Source: a virus. From it: 38,499 bases of DNA. The position numbers and the translations under genes were made by a program. The stretch covers positions 1-38,499 of IMG/VR virus record IMGVR_UViG_3300034122_001680; one strand, written 5' to 3'. Positions 27,838-35,500 of this stretch are shown here, in pieces (the first letter of the stretch is position 1; every line of letters begins with the position of its first letter). The notes beneath the pieces were generated by a model. It was not told the origin of the DNA and did not search any database. It saw only the letters and a list, made by a program, of their open reading frames with translations.

Positions 27838-27863
27838 GGGGTTCGAGTCCTCTTCTGGGCACT
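27838..27863 (+). other. attP: Putative attP core: 3' end of a tRNA-Leu gene
   Basis: The run GGGTTCGAGTCC, then TCTTCTGGGCAC is what the T-arm and 3' acceptor strand of a proteobacterial tRNA-Leu gene look like (T loop TTCGAGT, acceptor half TCTGGGC, discriminator A). The rest of the tRNA is absent, and the T stem is imperfect, so it is not a functional tRNA. It lies 87 bases upstream of the integrase start, the normal place for attP. Confidence 0.75.
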
Positions 27864-27865
27864 AC

Positions 27866-27891
27866 GAAGCCCCTCTTTCCAGGGGGGTTTT
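27866..27891 (+). terminator. Hairpin with T run next to attP
   Basis: CCCCT (27870-27874) pairs with AGGGG (27881-27885), followed by GG and four T. This is the kind of terminator found directly after tRNA genes and may be part of the sequence shared with the host attachment site, or a terminator carried with the attP core. Confidence 0.55.
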
Positions 27892-27931
27892 CCTCCTAAA
27901 TCAGTCACTTAACTTCGCAGCAGGTGGAACA

Positions 27932-27975
27932 GTTTGGCGCGGTTTGGCGGTGGCACCGTGACAACGACGTGCCAC
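27932..27975. repeat. Direct and inverted repeats beside attP
   Basis: GTTTGGCG occurs twice with a period of ten bases (27932-27939, 27942-27949), then GTGGCAC (27950-27956) and GTGCCAC (27969-27975) form an inverted repeat. Sites one helical turn apart near attP could be integrase arm sites or accessory-protein sites. The rest of the gap 27892-27997 shows GTAAC and GTTAC as a further weak inverted pair and no gene. Confidence 0.5.
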
Positions 27976-27997
27976 GCGCACGGTAACACGGGGTGCG

Positions 27998-30900
27998 TTA
28001 CTGTGCCGTGGCCGGGGCCCGATCGACCCGGTCGTTGAGCTGCTGCATCTTGCGCCGGATGCGCTCCTCGATGATCTTGATCGACTCAGGCGAGGCGTCC
28101 CTGGCCAGCATCTCGCGCTTGCGACGGCGCAGCTCGGACACCTCGCGCTCGACCGCTTTGGCGTACGGCACCAGCGCGGCCTCGGGGTTCTCCCGGCGGT
28201 ACTCGGCGACCCCACCTTCGCGGTTCTTGATCCGGCCCTTGATCTCGTTCTCGTGCTGGTTGATCTCGGTGATGTTTTCGAAGAACCGGGTGGCCACCGC
28301 GGACTGCTCCTTGGTGTCGCCGTAGAACCGCCCGAGGATCGGCACCTTGTTGGTGGGCAGCTCCTCGCCTGTCACCTTGCTCTCTGCAAACTGCGAGAGC
28401 TTCAGTATCTCGCGGCCAACGCCGCCTGTGGCCTGGCCGATCAGGTAGTCGAGCTGGTCAGGCGTCGGGCTGAACAGGCCTTGCGTGTATTTGGTGCCGC
28501 CGGTGGCCAGGTTCAGGTAGTAGCTCAGCTCCTTGCTCACCCAGCTGGCGGTGTCCTTGGCCCGGGTGTAGCCGGGCGTCGGGTCGGTGCCGGACATGTC
28601 CTTCTTGGCGATCGGCTTGCCGGTCCAGTCCCTGTTCTCGCCCAGCGCCACCAGCGGGTCGGCGAAGGTCGGGGCGATCGTCTGCACGCTCCAGCCCGCG
28701 TTGCCAATCGGGTTGAACATGTCGAGGAACGCGCCGGTGATCTGGGCCACTCGCTTGGTCGGCTTCTTCCAGCCGGAGAGCGCCCACTCGGTCAGCACCC
28801 GGCTGGTGTTGGGGATCACGTTCAGGCCCAGGGGCATCGGGATGGTGACGTACTTGCCGTCGCCGGTCGGGATGACCAGGTTGCGCTCCTTGATGAAGTC
28901 GGGCGGCTCGTCGTCCTTGAACCCGGCTGCAGCCAGGGCCATTGCCTGGACCACGCCCAGCAGCAGACCGCCGGCCATGATCTTCTTGCCGGCCGGGCCA
29001 GTGAGGGTCTCGTACAGTCGGGCCGTGCCCTGCACGCTGGCGTTGAAGAACGCGTACAGCGCGCCAGCCTGGACCCCGATCTCCCCCTTGCGGTTGAAGT
29101 TGACGGTCAGGTTCTTGGCGATCGACGCGGCCTGCTGGTTGGACAGGCCCTTGTCCTTGGCGGCCTTGTAGGCGCTCAGGCGCACCGCGTTCTCGAGCGT
29201 CTCGTTGTAGTCGGAGAGCCAGTTGAAGACGCCGCGTCCGAACTGCTTGAGCGTGCCCTCGTTGATCTGGTTGATCTCCGCCTGCAAAGACTTGGCGCGC
29301 TCCTCGCCGGTCTTGAACATGTCGCGGAAGCCGGTCTGCCCGCCCTCGTTCTGGAACTCCTCCCAGAGCCCGGCCCACACGCCCTGCGAGGCGCCCTTGC
29401 CCGCGCGCCTGGAGCGCAGGTCAGCGTAGATCCCGGCAATGGCAGGCAGGATGCCCGCGCTGACCTCCGCCTTGCGGTCGGAGATCGCCGTCGTGGACAG
29501 GTTGAACAGCGCGCCCTGGGTGTCGCGCAGCAGGTTGATCGCGCCGAAGACCGGGTTGTACTGGGTGTTGATCGCAGCGAAGTACCGGCTCACGGCCGCG
29601 GACATCGACATGATCTGGCCCAGCTGGTTGGCGTCTAGGCCCTTCAGCGCGGTGACCATGCGCTGTGCGCGCTCGTCCTTGTTGTTGAAGAACAGGTATT
29701 TGTCCTCACCGTTGATCCGCACGGCCAGGACGTTGTCGTTGTTGCGCAGGGCCGGGTTCACCCGCTGTGTGGCCAGGCCAGTGCGCGGGTCGATGTAGGT
29801 CTGCTTGGGTTCCTGGATGATTTTCTGCACGTCCAGGGGGTTGATCCCCATGTTGACCAGCTCGGCCATCGTGCCGGTCACGTCCTTGATTGCCTTCGGG
29901 TCGACGGGCAGCCAGAACTCAGTGTTCGGGTTCTGCACGGCCAGGCCGTAGAGCGAGGTGGCCACCCGGGTCTTCTCAGCCCGCACGATGGCGCGCTCGC
30001 GCTGCATGGCCAGGTTGGCCATGATGTCCACCACCTCCCGGCTGGAGCCGGTGGCCCGCTTGCTGGCGGGCCCGCGCACGCTGAAGCCTGAGCCAGAACC
30101 CATCCCGCCGGGCGAGACGAAATCGGCGTCCTCGCGGAACAGGGGCACGTAGCTCTTGTACGCCTTCTCCCACGAGTCGATGGTCTCTCGGGTCTCGAGG
30201 CCCGAGCGCACGAGCAGCTCGCGTGTCTCCTTGGAGATCGCGTCAGCGCGCTTGGCCAGGGCCTCGTAGACCTTGCGCTTGGCCGGGTCCAGGCCGCGGA
30301 GGTAGGCGCGTGCGTCTGCGGTGTCGATGCCTGAGCCACCGTCTGGGAACTTTGGGTTGACCTTGGCGATCTGGACGTTGCGCTCTTCGGCGTGCCTGTT
30401 GTGCAGGTACTCCTCGAAGTCGGCAATCGACACCTTGTTCAGGTTCATCGCCTGCAGCAGGGGCTTCAGCTCGTCCTCGAGGAAGTCCTTGGTCTGCTTG
30501 GCGGTGCGGCCGTGGTACAGCTCCTCCTGGAGGTAGGGGTTCCACTTGTCGGCCAGGGTCCCGAGCGCGGACTTGATTGTGTCGACCACCCGCTTGGTGT
30601 CGACCATCTTGTCCTGCAGCTTGTAGATGACCGAGTCCTTGGTGTAGCCCATCGCCAGCTTGCTGTCTGTGGGCGCGGTCCAGTTGGAGAGCACCTTCTG
30701 GCCGAAGATGTTGCGCTTCTCGCTGGCGTAGATGTCCGGGTTGCTGCGACTCCACTCGCCGTCGTTCAGGTTGCTCTTGACCTGGTAGGCGGACGGCACC
30801 ATCGCCTCGACGATCTCGCCGGTGTCCTTGTTCTTCAGGATCACGCCGTCGTAGCCGGCGTCCTTCAGCATCGTGCGGAAGTCCTCGTCCCCGATGCCGG

Positions 30901-32041
30901 CCCAGTCCTCGATCTGGTTGCGGGCCCAGGTGCGGGCCTGCCCGGCGGTGAAGAAGTTCTCCTTCCAGAACTTCTCGTCGCGGGCGATCTGCAGCGCCGG
31001 CTCAACGTCGCCCGTGTAGACCACGAGCGGCTTCTCCATTCGGGCGTAGAGCATCTCGACCACGCCGCCATCGCCGCCGTAGCTGCTGGCCGCGTCCATG
31101 CTTTCGGTCAGGTAGATGCCAGGGCCCAGCGCGCCGTCCGTGCTCGGCTTGAAGACACGGATGTCGTTGGCCTGCGTACCGTGGTAGAGCAGCAGCGGGT
31201 TGCCCTCGGCGTCCACCAGCTTGCTGTCACCAAACCAGCGCTTGAACTCGGCGCTGTCGGTGTCGCGCTTCTCGCTGTAGGTAAGTTCGCCGCCCGCCTT
31301 GAGCATGTCCGTCAGCGCGGCATTCAGGTCGTCGCCGATCTGATACTCACTGGTCTCGGCGTCCCACTTGCCGATCCGATCCAAGCGGCCGGTGTCTTGC
31401 ACCTGAGCTTCAATGTACTCAGGGCTCGACAGCTTGCCGTAGTCGCCACCCAACACCTCGGTCGTGACAGCGCGGTTGTTGCGCCGAGCGGTCTCGCCCG
31501 TCGGCGGGTACTTCTTCTCCAGGTCCGAGTAGGCCTGGCGGCGCTCCGGGCCGGGGGGCAGGTCGTTGGCCGCGCCGTAGTCGTCGCGTGCTTGCCTTTG
31601 CTCGGGCGTCAGAAGGTCCTCGTCCCAAACGCGCCCGGCGAAGTACACCTCGCCCGGCTCGAGGGTCAGCTTGAACGCATGCACCGCGCGCTTATCGGTC
31701 GGGGCGTACTTCGTGTACGCCTTCGTCATCCGGACAATGTCGTCGATGCGCATCATGTCGCGATCGCGGACGAGGTATCCGTAGAAGCCGGGCCCCAACG
31801 GGCGCAGGTTGCCGGGCTCGCCACTACCGAGGAAGCGCTTGTCGATCGTGTCGAAGTCGCTGCCGCCGTGCAGCAGGAAGAACGTGCGCTTCTCGCTGGC
31901 CCGAACGCTCGGGTCGCTTACTTCTTTACCCAGGATCGCATCGACGCCGTTCTCCACGAGGAAGGCCTTCATCTCGGCCATCCCCTTAATGGTGACCTCG
32001 CCCTCCCCCGTCTGGAACGTGTAGGTGCAGGTCTCAGCCAT
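27998..32041 (-). CDS. Polyvalent virion protein: ART-like domains plus LPD38-like domain (1347 aa)
   Basis: Residues 53-250 start with FLLHGGSDFDTIDKRF and LGPGFYGYLVRD, and residues 260-437 with FKRWFGDSKLVDAEGNPLLL, YHGTQ and GPGIYLTES, then DAGYDGVILKN: two domains of the ADP-ribosyltransferase (ART-PolyVal) type. Residues about 800-1230 (RYFAAINTQYNPVFGAINLL, RDTQGALFNL, GALYAFFNASVQGTARLYET) resemble LPD38, with a hydrophobic stretch at 1021-1040. Short motifs RASEKR (47-52), TYSEKR (254-259) and YASEKR (438-443) stand exactly at the domain borders. Such proteins are thought to be injected with phage DNA to act on the host. ATG 32041 overlaps the ferritin gene by eight bases. Confidence 0.9.
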   Translation of the reverse strand: MAETCTYTFQTGEGEVTIKGMAEMKAFLVENGVDAILGKEVSDPSVRASEKRTFFLLHGGSDFDTIDKRFLGSGEPGNLRPLGPGFYGYLVRDRDMMRIDDIVRMTKAYTKYAPTDKRAVHAFKLTLEPGEVYFAGRVWDEDLLTPEQRQARDDYGAANDLPPGPERRQAYSDLEKKYPPTGETARRNNRAVTTEVLGGDYGKLSSPEYIEAQVQDTGRLDRIGKWDAETSEYQIGDDLNAALTDMLKAGGELTYSEKRDTDSAEFKRWFGDSKLVDAEGNPLLLYHGTQANDIRVFKPSTDGALGPGIYLTESMDAASSYGGDGGVVEMLYARMEKPLVVYTGDVEPALQIARDEKFWKENFFTAGQARTWARNQIEDWAGIGDEDFRTMLKDAGYDGVILKNKDTGEIVEAMVPSAYQVKSNLNDGEWSRSNPDIYASEKRNIFGQKVLSNWTAPTDSKLAMGYTKDSVIYKLQDKMVDTKRVVDTIKSALGTLADKWNPYLQEELYHGRTAKQTKDFLEDELKPLLQAMNLNKVSIADFEEYLHNRHAEERNVQIAKVNPKFPDGGSGIDTADARAYLRGLDPAKRKVYEALAKRADAISKETRELLVRSGLETRETIDSWEKAYKSYVPLFREDADFVSPGGMGSGSGFSVRGPASKRATGSSREVVDIMANLAMQRERAIVRAEKTRVATSLYGLAVQNPNTEFWLPVDPKAIKDVTGTMAELVNMGINPLDVQKIIQEPKQTYIDPRTGLATQRVNPALRNNDNVLAVRINGEDKYLFFNNKDERAQRMVTALKGLDANQLGQIMSMSAAVSRYFAAINTQYNPVFGAINLLRDTQGALFNLSTTAISDRKAEVSAGILPAIAGIYADLRSRRAGKGASQGVWAGLWEEFQNEGGQTGFRDMFKTGEERAKSLQAEINQINEGTLKQFGRGVFNWLSDYNETLENAVRLSAYKAAKDKGLSNQQAASIAKNLTVNFNRKGEIGVQAGALYAFFNASVQGTARLYETLTGPAGKKIMAGGLLLGVVQAMALAAAGFKDDEPPDFIKERNLVIPTGDGKYVTIPMPLGLNVIPNTSRVLTEWALSGWKKPTKRVAQITGAFLDMFNPIGNAGWSVQTIAPTFADPLVALGENRDWTGKPIAKKDMSGTDPTPGYTRAKDTASWVSKELSYYLNLATGGTKYTQGLFSPTPDQLDYLIGQATGGVGREILKLSQFAESKVTGEELPTNKVPILGRFYGDTKEQSAVATRFFENITEINQHENEIKGRIKNREGGVAEYRRENPEAALVPYAKAVEREVSELRRRKREMLARDASPESIKIIEERIRRKMQQLNDRVDRAPATAQ

Positions 32042-32525
32042 TGCCCAGTTCCTTGTCGATCATCAGCTGACCGGCGGCGTCGTCCTGAACGATCTTCAGC
32101 CGGGCCAGCAGGTCGCCGTACTCACCCACGCTCTTGCGCTGGATCTCGAGGAACTGCAGGAGGAACTGCTGGGTGATCGCGCAGGTGATTCCCCTGTACC
32201 AGTCCTGGTAGTCGTTCATCAGCTGCAGCTCGGTCTCGTAGCCCAGCTCGATCGCGTCGACGATCCCGCCCACGGTCTCCGTGCAGGCCTCCAGCGCGGG
32301 CACCTTCGCGGTCGTGCCCCGGTCGTTCATGTAGTCCGCGATCCGCTGGTAGTGGGTCAGCTCGTCAGCGCTCTCGCCTGCGAAGAACTTCTGCGTGCCG
32401 AAGAACCCAAGCCTCTGCATCTGGTTGGACACGTGCTTGTACAAATGCGACGCGTACAGCTCCGAGTGAACGGCCTTGTTGAGCATCGCCTCGGTGGACT
32501 TGTCGAGCAGATTCGAGACAGGCAT
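32034..32525 (-). CDS. Ferritin-like protein (163 aa)
   Basis: A four-helix ferritin of bacterial type. Glu22, Tyr29, Glu55-x-x-His58 and Glu99 have the same spacing as Glu17, Tyr24, Glu50, His53 and Glu94 of E. coli FtnA, and Gln129 in FLEIQ fits the last ferroxidase position. Thus the iron-oxidising site looks complete. Segments HSELYASHLYKHVSNQMQRL, ESADELTHYQRIADYMNDRG and QQFLLQFLEIQRKSVGE support the fold. AAGGT lies seven bases before ATG 32525. It lies between two giant polyvalent genes in the late operon, so it may be packaged with them; iron storage or protection from oxidative damage after entry are possible roles. Confidence 0.88.
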   Translation of the reverse strand: MPVSNLLDKSTEAMLNKAVHSELYASHLYKHVSNQMQRLGFFGTQKFFAGESADELTHYQRIADYMNDRGTTAKVPALEACTETVGGIVDAIELGYETELQLMNDYQDWYRGITCAITQQFLLQFLEIQRKSVGEYGDLLARLKIVQDDAAGQLMIDKELGNG

Positions 32526-32534
32526 GTTGCTACC

Positions 32535-35500
32535 TTACTTGCAGTTGATTCTGATTGCGCCTTCGCTTTCCAGGCGCTCGAGGATGTCGTAGAACTGGTT
32601 GTCGATGCGAGTGATCGCCGCGCTCATCGGGTGGCCGGCCGCCTTCTCTTGAGCGCGAATGAGCGCCAGCCCGCGGCCGTTCTGCAGGCCGTTGAAGATG
32701 GAGACAAGCTCGGAGCGTTTCTCGCTGGGCTTTACTTGCTGCCCGGCAGCTTGGCCAGCCCCTGCTCCAGGAGCCAGAGGTACGCCGACAGATCCTCGTC
32801 CGCCTGATCTTGCGCGCTTTCTGGCCGCGATGTCTGATCGGGCTTGTTCGATTGCTGCTCGGATTCGTTCATCTGAGATTCCTTTTTGCTTGGCCAGATT
32901 GACCGCGGCGTTCGCGTAGTCCGGCGCCTCGTCGTCCGAGTAACCATCTGACGAATCCTCAGCTGCACCAGCTGTATCGTACAGGGTCTTCTCGGGATAC
33001 CACAACAGGGCCTGGAAGTCGGCCATGGTGAGGTCTGGATTGTCCTTCTGCAGCTCGGTCAGAGCCTCCTTTGCGACAGCGCGCATCATGTCGCGCTGCT
33101 TCGACCCTTGGGGAACTTCGATCTGACCGTCCAGAGATCCGAGGTAGGTCTTCGCCGCCTTGCGCAGCTCGTCCGCAACAGAGATGAAATCCTTCAGCTT
33201 GCCGCGGATCTCAGTCGCCAAGGCCTCGCGCTCGGGATTGGCGGGCATGACCTGGAACAGCTTCTCGCGAACCTCTTCGCTGTTCGCCGCGCTGACGATC
33301 CTCTTGGCCATCGCGATTGGATTGGTCTTGCTCAGAGGAGCGCCGATCGCTACTTCGACAGCGCGCTTGGCCTCCTTGTCTGTCTTGATCAAGTCGATCA
33401 ATCCGGTGAACGCGTCCTTGTCGGCACGGATCTTGGCCTGGTCAATGTCCACCAGGTTGCCCGTCAGTCGGCCCCAGGTCCGGACAAACCACCTGTCCAT
33501 GGTCAGCTGGCCGAACTCTCCAAACAGGTTCATGAAGAACCCGTTGCCGATCTTGGGCCCGAGCACACCTGCGCCGTACACCATGGTGTCCACGCCTTCG
33601 CCGCTGACTTTGCGCCCGAACGTGGCCAGGACCTGTCGATTGGGTTGGAGTGTCGTCGCGAAGTTGCGTGTCTTGTTGTAACCCCAAGCCGACATCAGCT
33701 CGTTGTACGTGGCCAGGCCTTTGTTGATCTTGCTCGCGGCCGTGCCTTCGCCAATGCCCTTGGTGGGCATGACCCGCTTGTCGACGTCAGGGCTGCTGTT
33801 CTTCCAGGAAGTGTACGCACGCTCGGCCAGCTCAAAGTTCTTGTTGACCTTGATGCCGTTGCTCGTGACGGCCAGGGCCCAGATGAAAGCGAACTTGGAC
33901 TTCTCGTCAGTCTTCAGTTCCGGGTGTACCGCTGAGACGACCTCGAGCGCAGTGGTCACCTTCTCGTCGTACCAGCCGATCGCGTTCGCGTTGGTGACAA
34001 GAGCGGCCCTGGCCTCCTTCAGGATTTGAGCGACGAGGTACTTGCGTACCTCGGCCGTGTCCTTCGACAGGCCCAGGCCGCCGAGTGCGGCGCGCACAGC
34101 GTTCTGGATGGCGATCTTGAAGTCGCGGTTGGTGCGCCACTTCTGGGACGTCGCGATCTTCTTGGCCGCCGAGATGTCGGACGCGGCAGCGGCCAGGGCT
34201 GGATCTACTTTAGGCTCGGGCTTCGGGCGCTTGCCGCTCTCTTTGATTGGCTCGTAATCGACGGCTCGGTTGCCGTCCGCCATGACGAAATACTCGGCGT
34301 TGTACGGGCCCCACTCCGCGGCCATGGGCCCGAACAGCTTTCCACTCCCATCGGGCATGCGCTGCACGATCGCCTCTTGATTCAGGCGCGTGGACAGATC
34401 GTCCCCCTCGGCGTCGGTGAGCCCGCGGTTCACCGCGACCACCGCGGTCAGCTCGCTGTCCGACTGGTGGACAGTCAGGTCTTCAACCTCGACTCCCGTT
34501 CGAGTGATTGCCGAGCGCACGACGTCTTCGGTCAGCATGCCGCCGCCCTTGACTTCCTGCGTGCTCAGGCCGATGTTGAGCAGGATCCGCTTCTCGCTCT
34601 TGCGGATGTCGGGGTTGGTGGGGTCGAACGTGCCAGAGTTGCCGATGGCGGACTTGATCTGGGTGGGGCTGAAGGCGACGTAGCTGTCATCGGCCCGCAT
34701 GCGGGCCGCCAGTGTCGCCCCGTCGTGGGTGTTGGCGTAAACAATCCCGTCGTACCCCAGAGCCTTCAGCTCTTCGACAATCTTGCGATTGACTTCCATG
34801 GCGGCCTGCCGGTTCGCCCGGTTTGCAGAGCCGTCATGGCGGAAACCTTCCGCCAGCCGATTGGCTTTGTACTTTTCTTTGAGAGCCCTGGCCTCTTGAA
34901 CGAGTTCCGGGGACAGGTAATCTTCCAGGCCCGTTCTTTCAACGGACCAAGTGGGATCCATCCAGCTTGGCGAGTCGGACAACCGCAGCGGGTTCTTGAT
35001 GGAGGCATACAACGGCATCGTGTTGTTGCCTTCGCTGCCGTGAACTTTGGCGCGATCTTCTGCCTGCGCGATCGTTGTACCCAGATGAATACCGAGGTCT
35101 GACGGTTCAAAGACAGCAAAGTCTTTGCTGGTGTTGTGATACACGACCATCGGCCGGCCCTGCCCGTCGACCGCCTTGCTCTCGCCGAACCACCGCTTGA
35201 ATTCGGGGCTGTCGGGCACGCGCTTCGCGCTCGCGCGCACGTCGTCCTTGAGCTTCGTCTGCAGCGAGAAGAACCCACTGCCGGCGTCGACCACCTGCAT
35301 GTCGTAGCGGGCCCAGGCCGGGTTGCCCTGCATGCGCTCCATCTTCTGCTCGAGCGCCGCCCGGTTGGGGCCGGAGGACTGCGTGGTCCACTCGGCTGGC
35401 GCGGTCGGCAGCGGCTCGAGCTTCGCGCCCGACCGCACCTTCTGCCCGGGCTGCAGCGCCTCAACCGGGATCGGCTTCAGGCCGAACATGATCACCTGGC

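Noticed and set aside
27841-27862. Functional tRNA gene
   Set aside because: Only the T-arm and 3' acceptor strand are present; no D-arm or anticodon arm can be found upstream, and the T stem is imperfect. It is read as the attP core.
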